From assembly GCA_023396555.1 (NCBI GenBank), contig JAEWWC010000165.1:1-17957 (forward strand): a DNA stretch of 17,957 nt, in the 5' to 3' direction. The stretch's first letter is position 1; the number at the start of each line of letters is the position of its first letter. Source of the stretch: Bacillota bacterium (GTDB lineage: Bacteria > Bacillota > Clostridia > Christensenellales > SZUA-584). Below the pieces are notes generated by a model. The model had not been told where the DNA came from and made no database searches. It saw nothing but the letters and a program-made list of their open reading frames with translations. The position numbers and the translations under genes are program-made. Of this stretch, positions 6,859 through 13,473 are shown piece after piece.

Positions 6859-7860
6859 ATGCATATAAAGAGATTGTTGCTGCTGTTTTTTGCGGTGGTG
6901 CTGCTGTTGGCTGGCTGCACCGCATTATCGGCGGCACCGGACATAACGCCGCAATCCACAGTCACGGCTGCGCCTGAGCCCGCGCCCACACCTATACCCA
7001 CACCTATACCCACGCCGGAACCGACGCCGGTCCCCACACCGGAGCCGACGCCGTCGCCCACGCCCGACCCATACTTCCCCGACAAGGAAGAGGTTTCGGC
7101 AGACGCGGAGGGCGGCCACTGGCTTTACCGCTCCCCCACGCTGTTCGTGGAGGTGACCCGGCACACCAACGACGTGCCGCAGACCTGGTTTGTCGCCGAG
7201 ATACGCTTGAAGGAATCCGAGAAGGAGATCGCCGGCTTTGCGAGACCCGATAAGCCCGGGCTCAACACAAAAGCGCTCTACAAGATCGCGCGGGAATACA
7301 AGTCCGTCATCGCGGTGAACGGCGACTATATGGACCGTGTCTCCAGCGACCTCAAGGGCTTCATCATCCGGGACGGCGAGGTTTACGTGCAGGACGACAG
7401 GGCGGATACGCTGGCGTTCTACCCCGATGGCACGATGCGCGCGTTCCATCCGGGCGAAACATTTGTCGAACAGCTGCTGGACGAAGGGGTGACGAACTCG
7501 TTCTCGTTCGGCCCCACACTCATCAGAGACGGCCAGATTGAGCCCGATTTGAAAAAACGGCATCTGGCCAGCCGCCAGCCGCGCACCGCGGTAGGCATGA
7601 TCGAGCCGTACCACTTCCTGCTGGTGGTCGTGGACGGGCGTTCCAGTAAATACAGCAAGGGCATGACATACGACGAGATGGCCGAAGTATTTGCTTCGTA
7701 CGGCTGCGAAGTGGCGTTCAATCTGGATGGCGGCCGCTCAGCCACGATGACGTTTATGGGCAATAACATCAACAAATACTCCGGTTCGTTTACCGGGCAG
7801 CGAGGCGTGCCCGATGCGCTGATGTTCGGGCATTCCGAGCTGGTGGGCGCGGAGAAATAG
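6859..7860 (+). CDS. lipoprotein with NAGPA-type phosphodiester glycosidase domain (copy 2)
   Basis: This is a 333-residue paralogue of the gene at 5724 with the same plan. The lipobox LLAGC gives Cys20. A proline/threonine stalk spans about 38-70. The DPYF(T/P)DKEEV(T/S)ADAEGG start of the catalytic domain is nearly identical to copy 1. Domain marks are VNGD at 153-156, SFGP at 216-219, RTAVG at 242-246, VDGR at 258-261, and NLDGGRSATM at 288-297. GGAG at 6848-6851 precedes the ATG. All motifs are intact, so both copies are probably active; the differences in the loop after VNGD (FLDHHPED against YMDRVSSD) could change substrate choice. The enzyme should act outside the membrane, probably on surface polymers. 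Confidence 0.9.
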   Translation: MHIKRLLLLFFAVVLLLAGCTALSAAPDITPQSTVTAAPEPAPTPIPTPIPTPEPTPVPTPEPTPSPTPDPYFPDKEEVSADAEGGHWLYRSPTLFVEVTRHTNDVPQTWFVAEIRLKESEKEIAGFARPDKPGLNTKALYKIAREYKSVIAVNGDYMDRVSSDLKGFIIRDGEVYVQDDRADTLAFYPDGTMRAFHPGETFVEQLLDEGVTNSFSFGPTLIRDGQIEPDLKKRHLASRQPRTAVGMIEPYHFLLVVVDGRSSKYSKGMTYDEMAEVFASYGCEVAFNLDGGRSATMTFMGNNINKYSGSFTGQRGVPDALMFGHSELVGAEK

Positions 7861-7880
7861 CATAAATAGAGCATATGAAA

Positions 7881-7903
7881 ACGCCGGTCATTCCGGCGTT
7901 TTT
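7881..7903 (+). terminator. intrinsic terminator after lipoprotein copy 2
   Basis: Stem ACGCCGG (7881-7887) and CCGGCGT (7893-7899), loop TCATT, then T's to 7903. The stem is identical to the terminator at 6731, with a different loop. An A run before the stem could let it work in both directions. Confidence 0.85.
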
Positions 7904-7909
7904 AGGTGG

Positions 7910-8068
7910 CCATAAAGGCTTTTATGCTCCCTTGGATGAGGGAGGTGGTACAAAGTGCCGGAGGGAGTGACCTGTTTCAAGCCGTTTCCCCTCCCCCAGT
8001 CACCTGCGGTGCCGGAGTCTCCGAAAAGACGAAGACTTTTTGGGGTGGGTACAGCCCCCTCATCTGAG
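7910..8068. repeat. dispersed clostridial-type hairpin repeat with an inserted second repeat
   Basis: Left arm (about 7925-7971): CTCCCTTGGATGAGGGAG, then a GGTAC...GTGCC hairpin and GGAGGGAGTGACC. Right arm (about 7990-8010 and 8051-8068): CCCCCAGTCACCTGCGGT, then ACAGCCCCCTCATCTGAG, which reads as a related unit in the opposite direction. The right arm is split by a second element at 8014-8050. I recall this kind of CTCCCT...AGGGAG repeat as common between genes in many clostridial genomes. A 71-codon open frame on the minus strand across it is not a gene. Confidence 0.6.
8014..8050 (-). repeat. small dispersed repeat, copy A
   Basis: On the minus strand this reads ACCCCAAAAAGTCTTCG followed by TCTTTTCGGAGACTCC. 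It matches 11742-11776 on the plus strand at most positions. The core is an imperfect inverted repeat (CCAAAAAG... with CTTTTCGG). Confidence 0.65.
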
Positions 8069-8090
8069 AAAAGGCGGCCCGCAAGCCGCC
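8069..8090 (-). terminator. intrinsic terminator of MFS gene
   Basis: Reading the minus strand, GGCGGC (8090-8085), a six-base loop, GCCGCC (8078-8073), then TTTT (8072-8069). It lies 17 bases past the stop codon of the exporter gene. Confidence 0.75.
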
Positions 8091-8106
8091 TGCAAATCCA
8101 CATAAC

Positions 8107-9564
8107 CTATTCCGCCTGTATCGCCTCAGCCGCAGCCCTTTCCTGATCGAGCTGCGCCTGCGTTTTCACGCGGCCCTTGGTGAACGAGGCCGCCATGGAG
8201 ACGAGTGCCACGCATGCCGCCACCAGAAAAGTGACGCGCATGCCCTGCACGAACGACGCGGTCTCCAGCGCCGCCCCGGCAACGCCCTGAACGGACAGCG
8301 CCGCCTTCGTTCCATTCTGCACAAAGGTGAACAGCGCGCCGGATACCGCCACGCCCAGCGCCATGCCGATGTTGCGCATCGTGGCCAGCGTGCCGGACAC
8401 GGTGCCGCGGTTTTGGGGAGGTACGTTGCCCATGATGGCCGAGTTGTTGGGCGTTTGGAACATGCCAAAGCCCAGCCCCGATACCACCATCGACACGATA
8501 ATCAGAGGCAGCGGCGTGTCCGCGGTAAAGAAGCTCATCATGAACAGCCCGCCCGCCAGCACCAGCGCGCCGAAGGAGCTTATGTAGCGGCTGTCGCGCT
8601 TGTCGGAGATGGCGCCGCTGATGGGCGCGACGGCCATCGTGGCCAGCGGCATGGGCAGATAGAGCAGCCCGCTGGCGAGCGCAGAAAAGTCGCGCAGGGT
8701 CTGCAGGTAAAACGGCGCGAGGAATACCATGATGAACTGCGCCATGTAGATGAACATCGCAGCCGCGCTGCTGGCCGAGAACACGCGGTTCCGGAACAGC
8801 TTGATGTTGAGCATGGGGCTGTTGCGCCGCGATTCGAACAGCACGAATACCGCCGCCAGCGCCAATCCGCCGCCCAGCAGCCCCGCGAACCAGCCGACGG
8901 GTAAGTCGTAGTCTCCCGACAGGCTGAGAGGCAGCAGCAACAGCAGCAGCGCGAAGAATACCATGGCGCTGCCCGCGATGTCGAACTTGGCCACCGTGCG
9001 CTTCTCGTCATTGGGTATGTTGCGGCGCACCAGCAGCATGCCCATGATGCCCACCGGTAGATTGATGTAGAATATGCTCTGCCAGCCCGCCAAAGTGGTG
9101 AGCGTACCACCGATCACCGGACCGGCGCATAGCCCCAGCGCTACCGCCACAGACGTAACGCTGAGCGCCTTGCCCCGCCGTTCGGGCGGCACGCTATTGG
9201 TGATGATGGCAGGTCCGGTGGAAAACAGCATGCCCGCGCCCAGCGCCTGCAGGCACCGCGCGCCGATCAGCATGCCGATGCTGGCCGACAGGCCGCAGGC
9301 CAGCGAGCCCAGCGTGAACAGTATGAAGCCCGTCTGATACACCCTCTTGTGGCCGTACATGTCGGCGATGCGCCCGAATGTCAGCAGCAGGCTGCTCACC
9401 ACCAGCAGGTACGCCGTTACAATCCATTCCACCATGGACATCGAGACGCCAAAGTCTCCGCGGATCAGCGGCATGGCCAGGTTCACCACGCCCGAGTCCA
9501 GCGACGACATGAATGTGCCCAACCCCACAGCCAGCACCACGGCGCTTGTCTTTCTACCCTCCAT
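8107..9564 (-). CDS. MFS drug exporter, DHA2 (EmrB/QacA) type
   Basis: This is a 485-residue proton-linked multidrug exporter of the inner membrane, with about 14 helices and usual family length. Seen motifs are LDSGVVNLAMP in helix 1 (a variant of LDxTxVNVALP, with Ser for Thr), WIVTAYLL in helix 2, the motif-A loop GRIADMYGHKR, LQALGAGM in helix 4, and GLCAGPVIGG (motif C, typical of exporters) in helix 5. The tail is Ala/Glu/Gln-rich. An upstream ATG at 9591 is in frame, but the start at 9564 follows AAGGAG (minus strand, 9570-9575). A divergent TetR gene with two shared operators indicates induction by a toxic ligand. The substrate cannot be told from sequence. Confidence 0.93.
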   Translation of the reverse strand: MEGRKTSAVVLAVGLGTFMSSLDSGVVNLAMPLIRGDFGVSMSMVEWIVTAYLLVVSSLLLTFGRIADMYGHKRVYQTGFILFTLGSLACGLSASIGMLIGARCLQALGAGMLFSTGPAIITNSVPPERRGKALSVTSVAVALGLCAGPVIGGTLTTLAGWQSIFYINLPVGIMGMLLVRRNIPNDEKRTVAKFDIAGSAMVFFALLLLLLPLSLSGDYDLPVGWFAGLLGGGLALAAVFVLFESRRNSPMLNIKLFRNRVFSASSAAAMFIYMAQFIMVFLAPFYLQTLRDFSALASGLLYLPMPLATMAVAPISGAISDKRDSRYISSFGALVLAGGLFMMSFFTADTPLPLIIVSMVVSGLGFGMFQTPNNSAIMGNVPPQNRGTVSGTLATMRNIGMALGVAVSGALFTFVQNGTKAALSVQGVAGAALETASFVQGMRVTFLVAACVALVSMAASFTKGRVKTQAQLDQERAAAEAIQAE

Positions 9565-9594
9565 AAAAACTCCTTTATATAAAATATGCAAAAT

Positions 9595-9610
9595 ATGAGT
9601 AACCGCTCAC
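9595..9610. promoter_or_regulatory. TetR operator 1
   Basis: ATGAGTAACCGCTCAC, read on the minus strand as GTGAGCGGTTACTCAT, is an imperfect palindrome that matches operator 2 at 12 of 16 positions. It lies just downstream of the -10 box of the exporter promoter, where bound repressor would block transcription. Confidence 0.7.
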
Positions 9611-9619
9611 TTTAAACTC

Positions 9620-9648
9620 ATTTTATTGCGCTTCATCACGTCTGTCAA
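9620..9648 (-). promoter_or_regulatory. promoter of MFS exporter
   Basis: On the minus strand, TTGACA (9648-9643), a 17-base spacer, and TAAAAT (9625-9620). It is flanked by operator 1 downstream and operator 2 upstream. Confidence 0.75.
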
Positions 9649-9656
9649 CAAGAAAC

Positions 9657-9672
9657 GTGAGCATTTGCTCAC
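9657..9672. promoter_or_regulatory. TetR operator 2 (perfect palindrome)
   Basis: GTGAGCATTTGCTCAC is a perfect 16-bp palindrome, which suits a dimeric TetR regulator. It ends eight bases before the -35 box of the regulator's own promoter and begins nine bases upstream of the exporter -35 box, so one protein could control both genes. Confidence 0.8.
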
Positions 9673-9679
9673 TTTTTGA

Positions 9680-9709
9680 TTGACAAAACAAATGCGGTAC
9701 TTTTACAAT
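9680..9709 (+). promoter_or_regulatory. promoter of tetR-family gene
   Basis: TTGACA at 9680-9685, an 18-base spacer, and TACAAT at 9704-9709. The ribosome site starts eight bases downstream, so the leader is short. Confidence 0.7.
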
Positions 9710-9730
9710 AACATACAGGGAGGAATGCGT

Positions 9731-10375
9731 ATGAAGACTGAAAAGCCCCTGCAGCCCGGAGACGCGAAACAGCCGCGCAAGCCCGTGCAGCCGCGCAGCA
9801 TACAAACGCGCGAGAAGATATTGGACGCCGCGCTGGTGTTGTTCTGCGAACGGGGATATTTCAAAACCACCACCAACGAGATCGCGCGGCGGGCGGGCGT
9901 GTCCATCGGCAGCCTGTATTCGTACTTCCGGGACAAGGATACGCTTTTCTTTGAGATACTGGAGCGGTATAACGCCAAGTTCACCGCCGCCAAAAACGAT
10001 GCCTTCAGTCAGCCGGAGCTGCTGCGGACGGACCCGGCCCGCTGGCTGCGGCTGCTCATCGACGGGCTGATACGGGTGCACGAGGAATCGCGCGAGCTGA
10101 ACCGCGAGCTGACCGTGATCTCCTATTACAAGCCTGAGGTGGCCGAGGTGCTGGAGCGGAACAAGCGCCGCACCATCGAGACCATCGGCGGTTATTTCGA
10201 GCAGTATGGCGACAAGCTGAAAATCGGTGACCCGCAGGCTGCGGCCGTCGCCGCGTTTGACCTGATATCCTCCACGGTGGACCGCGTGACCTTCGGCAAC
10301 CCGCAGCCCGGCCGCGAGCGCGTTATCAACGCCGCCATCGCCATGCTGCTGGCCTTTTTTGACCGCGTGACGTAG
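9731..10375 (+). CDS. TetR/AcrR-family transcriptional repressor
   Basis: This is a 214-residue regulator. After a basic, proline-rich N-terminus of about 25 residues (unusually long for the family), the DNA-binding domain covers about 25-72: REKILDAALVLFCERGYFKTTTNEIARRAGVSIGSLYSYF, with the recognition helix at 58-66, followed by RDKDTLF. The rest is the helical ligand-binding and dimer domain. ATG 9725 and 9731 are both in frame; AGGGAGG at 9717-9723 is one base from the first and seven from the second, so 9731 is chosen. It is divergent from the MFS exporter gene, and the two palindromes between them are its likely targets. The ligand is unknown. Confidence 0.93.
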   Translation: MKTEKPLQPGDAKQPRKPVQPRSIQTREKILDAALVLFCERGYFKTTTNEIARRAGVSIGSLYSYFRDKDTLFFEILERYNAKFTAAKNDAFSQPELLRTDPARWLRLLIDGLIRVHEESRELNRELTVISYYKPEVAEVLERNKRRTIETIGGYFEQYGDKLKIGDPQAAAVAAFDLISSTVDRVTFGNPQPGRERVINAAIAMLLAFFDRVT

Positions 10376-10408
10376 CTTGAGCGCCCAATTTACAACGTAT
10401 TTTTGAGT

Positions 10409-10426
10409 CCGCCACGGCGGGCTTTT
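10409..10426 (+). terminator. probable intrinsic terminator after tetR-family gene
   Basis: CCGCC (10409-10413) pairs with GGCGG (10416-10420), leaving a very tight loop or a 4-bp stem with a CACG loop, followed by GCTTTT. It is weaker than the other terminators here. Confidence 0.5.
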
Positions 10427-10463
10427 CGTTTGCCCTTTACGGAGCACCCCTCAATTGGTACTA

Positions 10464-10490
10464 CCCAAACGCTCCCAAACGTTGTATAAT
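10464..10490 (+). promoter_or_regulatory. -10 box with upstream direct repeat before EamA gene
   Basis: A perfect TATAAT is at 10485-10490. No good -35 box is found at 17-18 bases. Instead two copies of CCCAAACG (10464-10471 and 10474-10481) spaced ten bases apart, one helical turn, fill the -35 to -10 region. This could be an activator or repressor site. Confidence 0.5.
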
Positions 10491-10521
10491 ACTTCGCTGG
10501 ATGCCAAAACGGAGGAACAAT

Positions 10522-11493
10522 TTGAAAAACCCACTGGATAACGGAATCAGGCAGCGGGCTTTCGCGAACGGTTACCTGCTCGTTCAGACGATGATGTGGG
10601 GCCTGTCTTTCATATGGACCAAGAACATCAATGCCGAGATGCCGACGCCGGCCTACCTCGCGCTGCGCTTCATCGTGGCCGCGCTGGTGCTGCTGCCCCT
10701 GCTCATACGCAAGCTGAAGGACGCGCTGTCGCCCGCGTTTGTGCGCGCCTCGCTGGTGCTGGGCGGGCTGTTGTTCGCCTCGATGACGCTGCAGATATTC
10801 GGCCTCAACTATACCTCCGTCACCAATTCGGCGTTTATCACCAGCACCACCGTGCTGATCGTGCCTATACTCGAGCGGCTGTTGTTCAAGAAGAAGCTCT
10901 CCCCCGCGCTGTGGGTGGGCTGCCTCGTCGCTTTCGGCGGTGTGGGCGTGCTCTCGGGCGGCCTGTCACTGAAGCTGAATATTGGCGACGTGCTCACCGC
11001 GCTCTGCGCCGTGGGCTTCTCGTTCCAGATACTGTACTGCGCCAAGTACGGCGCGGAGCATCCCGCCGACGTGCTGGGCTCGGCGCACATCGTCGTGGCG
11101 GCGGTGCTGTTCGTCGCGCTGTGGGGCGTTTACGGCTTTGAGCTGACCGGCTTTAAGGCGTCGTTCATATTCGGCATCGTGTTCATGGGCGTGATCAATA
11201 CGTCCGCCGGCTTTGTGGGACAGGTGGTGGCGCTCAAGTACACGACTCCCTCCGTGGCCGGACTGGTCTACGCGATGGAGCCCATATTCGCGACGATGTT
11301 CGCGCTCATCATCCCCGGAACGGACGGCCAGGTAGAAAGCATCCCGCTCAAGACGGGACTGGGCGTGCTCGCCGTGCTGACGGGCGTCGCCATCGCGCTG
11401 GTCGACTCGTTCCTGCCCAAACGCCGTGCTGCGGCAGCGCAGGCCGAAGCGGAAATGGAAGCGGCTCAGGCCGAGGCGGAAGCGGCAGACTGA
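10522..11493 (+). CDS. EamA-family (DMT) transporter
   Basis: This is a drug/metabolite-type inner membrane transporter with ten predicted helices in two EamA repeats. Seen features are WGLSFIWTKN in helix 1, ALRF near helix 2, SVTNSAFITSTTVLIVPILE in the first repeat, and AGFVGQVVALKYTTPSVAGLVYAMEPIFATMFA in the second, with the family's usual (L/M)EP(V/I)FA near the end. An in-frame ATG at 10501 has no ribosome site and lies only 10 bases after the TATAAT. The TTG at 10522 follows GGAGG (10511-10515) at six bases, so I prefer it (323 residues). The tail is a low-complexity AEAEMEAAQAEAEAAD stretch, not part of the family fold. The substrate is unknown. Confidence 0.9.
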   Translation: MKNPLDNGIRQRAFANGYLLVQTMMWGLSFIWTKNINAEMPTPAYLALRFIVAALVLLPLLIRKLKDALSPAFVRASLVLGGLLFASMTLQIFGLNYTSVTNSAFITSTTVLIVPILERLLFKKKLSPALWVGCLVAFGGVGVLSGGLSLKLNIGDVLTALCAVGFSFQILYCAKYGAEHPADVLGSAHIVVAAVLFVALWGVYGFELTGFKASFIFGIVFMGVINTSAGFVGQVVALKYTTPSVAGLVYAMEPIFATMFALIIPGTDGQVESIPLKTGLGVLAVLTGVAIALVDSFLPKRRAAAAQAEAEMEAAQAEAEAAD

Positions 11494-11511
11494 AAACATA
11501 CAGGAGGACTC

Positions 11512-11739
11512 ATGAACAAAGGCACACTCAAAACGTCGAAGATCGCCCTCGTGATAGCATCCGTCGCGATGCTGATCGCCGCGGTCAATATGCTGGTCAG
11601 CACGTTGGGCGGCTTGCCGATGTGGTCGTCCATCACGCTCATGCTATGCATGATCACAATATTCTTTGCCAATCTCTCGCTGTATACCAAGCGAAAAAAG
11701 GAACAGCAGGCAGCGGATCAAACGCAGCCCGAGGAATAA
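11512..11739 (+). CDS. small two-helix membrane protein
   Basis: This is a 75-residue protein with hydrophobic helices at about 10-30 and 37-56, then a basic stretch (KRKKEQQ) and an acidic tail. AGGAGG (11502-11507) lies five bases before the ATG, 18 bases after the EamA stop, so the two genes are co-transcribed. I recognise no family with certainty. Small genes of this sort can encode accessory subunits of the transporter upstream, but nothing in the sequence shows that. Confidence 0.75.
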   Translation: MNKGTLKTSKIALVIASVAMLIAAVNMLVSTLGGLPMWSSITLMLCMITIFFANLSLYTKRKKEQQAADQTQPEE

Positions 11740-11741
11740 CC

Positions 11742-11776
11742 TACCCCAAAAAGCCTCCGTCTTTTCGGGGACCCCA
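11742..11776 (+). repeat. small dispersed repeat, copy B
   Basis: TACCCCAAAAAGCCTCCG followed by TCTTTTCGGGGACCCC matches the minus strand of 8014-8050 except at a few positions. The ends CCCC and GGGG, and inner AAAAG and CTTTT, can pair into a hairpin right after the stop codon at 11739, so it may help end transcription. Confidence 0.65.
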
Positions 11777-11783
11777 TAACAAA

Positions 11784-11820
11784 AGCCGCGAGCATTACGA
11801 TACTGTCGCGGCTCATTTTA
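11784..11820. terminator. intrinsic terminator, possibly bidirectional
   Basis: AGCCGCGA (11784-11791) pairs perfectly with TCGCGGCT (11806-11813), with a 14-base loop, followed by CATTTTATTT. The A run at 11781-11784 could serve the convergent minus-strand gene ending at 11837. Confidence 0.7.
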
Positions 11821-11836
11821 TTTGAGTCGATTATAT

Positions 11837-12703
11837 CTAACCCCGAACTTTGCGCCTGCTCCGCCGGACCATCCATACCGCCAGCGCGCCCAACGCCAGC
11901 GCAGCCGCCGCAATGATCACGATCGTGATCATCGGCGCGCCCTGCATTCCGGCATCACTCTCTGCCGAGGTTTGCACAGCCCCGATATCCGCGCTTTCGT
12001 TCGCGGGTGCATTCGTCTTTTCGGCTAAGCCCGCGGGCACAGGTTCATCCGGCATTTCAGCCTTGTCCGCCTCCGAAACCTGAGCGGCTTCCTTTGAAAC
12101 CAGCTCAAAACGGGCGCTGTCCACGATTTGCCGCATCACGTCCTCCAACGACGCATTGGAGCCGCCCGTCGTCCCGATGGTCAGCACGACCATGTGGCCG
12201 TTGACGACGGTATTGTACTGCTGGGCGACCGATCCGCCGCCCGTTACGGCGTCCAGAATATAGTAGGTGACGCCGTTCGCAGTATAGAAATCCCGGAAAG
12301 CGATGCCACTGTCCGCTCCCCCGAACGTCACCATGTAATTGTCCCTGAAATCGGCCAACTCCTGCTCATCCATGTCGCTGAGCTGATATATATCCAGCGC
12401 GCCCAGTGCAGCATCCGGCGGGGCCGTCACCGTGAACATGATCTGCTCATCGGGGCAGGCGGCCTGCAGCCAGATATCGTTGTCCGTCAGCGCCGACTGA
12501 TAGTCCCGACCGAGCCCCATCGCCTTCAGCGTTTCGTTGCCGGGTTCGTTGTCCCGCGTGACCGCCAGCCAGCCGTCCGGCAGGTCCAGCCGCATCGACA
12601 GGCCGGCCAGCTCATAGTTTGTCATTCCGTCGTCTGCCAGCGCCACAGGAGCCGCCGCAAACAGCAGCGCCGCCGCAAGTACCACAGCCGTTGCCTTTCT
12701 CAT
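11837..12703 (-). CDS. secreted protein with C-terminal membrane anchor, unknown function
   Basis: This is a 288-residue protein. A signal peptide (basic start, hydrophobic 5-20, ending ALADD) suggests cleavage near residue 23. The outer domain, about 25-205, starts YELAGLSMRLDLPDGWLAVTRD, a phrase like those in secreted proteins whose domain binds or measures something unknown, and includes VTYYILDAVTGG and NGHMVVLTIGTTGG. A Pro/Glu/Ala/Thr-rich linker follows, then one membrane helix (ITIVIIAAAALALGALAVWMV) and a basic stop-transfer tail RRSRRKVRG. It is thus a type I membrane protein facing out, with no LPxTG motif. The start is chosen because GGAGGGG (12714-12708) precedes ATG 12703; frames further up lack a site. 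No family assigned. Confidence 0.85.
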   Translation of the reverse strand: MRKATAVVLAAALLFAAAPVALADDGMTNYELAGLSMRLDLPDGWLAVTRDNEPGNETLKAMGLGRDYQSALTDNDIWLQAACPDEQIMFTVTAPPDAALGALDIYQLSDMDEQELADFRDNYMVTFGGADSGIAFRDFYTANGVTYYILDAVTGGGSVAQQYNTVVNGHMVVLTIGTTGGSNASLEDVMRQIVDSARFELVSKEAAQVSEADKAEMPDEPVPAGLAEKTNAPANESADIGAVQTSAESDAGMQGAPMITIVIIAAAALALGALAVWMVRRSRRKVRG

Positions 12704-12749
12704 GATACCCCTCCAAACACAAGATGCCGATCCCGGAGCCTTAAGTACC

Positions 12750-12778
12750 ATTATATATGTCAACAGGCCAATACTCAA
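12750..12778 (-). promoter_or_regulatory. sigma-A promoter of the anchored secreted protein
   Basis: On the minus strand, TTGAGT (12778-12773), a 17-base spacer, and TATAAT (12755-12750), 47 bases before the start codon. Confidence 0.7.
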
Positions 12779-12781
12779 CAA

Positions 12782-13028
12782 TGTTTGCGTTTTTTGTTAT
12801 AACGCCACACACAACGGCCTTGAGCATACCTTTCCCCACGCCATAACGCGCATGGGCAGCGTCCAAACAACCCTCATAAAAGAATCAAAAACAAATGAAT
12901 AATTTTATTATATAGTTTGTTCCTTTATACTTCTCAAATTCACTGCCGCATATTTTTCGAAATAACACAAAAAATATAGTATGGCATTATTCATGTGCCT
13001 GAAACTATAGTGAAAGGAAAGTGGACAG
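12782..13028. other. AT-rich intergenic region between divergent genes
   Basis: About 250 bases with no gene. From about 12880 it is strongly AT-rich compared with its GC-rich flanks. It must hold the promoter of the plus-strand gene at 13029. TATAGT at 12975-12980 is a fair -10 box, but no good -35 box was found. TATAGT also pairs with ACTATA at 13004-13009 as an inverted repeat. No small RNA or riboswitch fold is evident. Confidence 0.5.
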
Positions 13029-13388
13029 ATGTCAGAAAGTAAGTTTTTACTCAAAGAAACCAGCCTGCTGATGGTGATATACGGCGTGATCGCCGCCGTG
13101 ATCTCCGTGGTGGCGCTGGTGAACGCGGACAATAACCCCAACTACTGGGCTACAGGCCTGGTGCTGCTGCTGATCGCCAGCGTACTTGAGCTGGTGTTTG
13201 GCGCGCTGGGCTTCCGCAGAAGCGACGACACCGGCCGATCCGGCTTCTTTGTATTCGCCGGCATCGTGGCGGCAATCGTCATGTTTGTACTCCTCATCAT
13301 GGACTTTTCCATATGGAGTCTGCTGGGCTTTGTGCTGCCGATTCTCTATATCATTGGCGGCGCGATGCTAAGAAGAAGAGCGGATTAA
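13029..13388 (+). CDS. small four-helix membrane protein (DUF308-like)
   Basis: This is a 119-residue protein with four membrane helices in two hairpins: 10-31, 40-60, 72-92 and 95-112. Charged loops separate them (NADNNPNYW, FRRSDDTGRSG), and the tail is RRRAD. The pattern of alternating glycine-rich hairpins resembles DUF308/HdeD-like proteins but is short for them. AAAGGAAAG (13013-13021) precedes the ATG. It is a single-gene unit with a strong terminator after it. Function is unknown. Confidence 0.8.
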   Translation: MSESKFLLKETSLLMVIYGVIAAVISVVALVNADNNPNYWATGLVLLLIASVLELVFGALGFRRSDDTGRSGFFVFAGIVAAIVMFVLLIMDFSIWSLLGFVLPILYIIGGAMLRRRAD

Positions 13389-13417
13389 AATCCGCCGGGC
13401 TGCCGGTTAGCCATTAT

Positions 13418-13456
13418 AATAAGCCCGGTTCCTGATCGCAAGAGGCCGGGCTTATT
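13418..13456. terminator. bidirectional intrinsic terminator
   Basis: A perfect 11-bp stem, AATAAGCCCGG (13418-13428) with CCGGGCTTATT (13446-13456), and a 17-base loop. It sits between two convergent genes ending at 13388 and 13474 and probably serves both, although the T run is short on each side. Confidence 0.7.
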
Positions 13457-13473
13457 CATTGTCACAGTAGATT

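Noticed and set aside
5985..7614. Long minus-strand open frames opposite both lipoproteins
   Set aside because: They appear at matching places in both paralogues because the sense genes are alike. They have no start signals or domains.
7888..8103. 71-codon minus-strand frame downstream of lipoprotein copy 2
   Set aside because: It lies entirely in the repeat and terminators. Frames of this kind recur wherever the repeat occurs.
9623..10447. 274-codon minus-strand open frame across the TetR-family gene
   Set aside because: The sense strand has a clear TetR domain with promoter and ribosome site; the antisense product is Gly/Arg/His-rich and covers the operator region.
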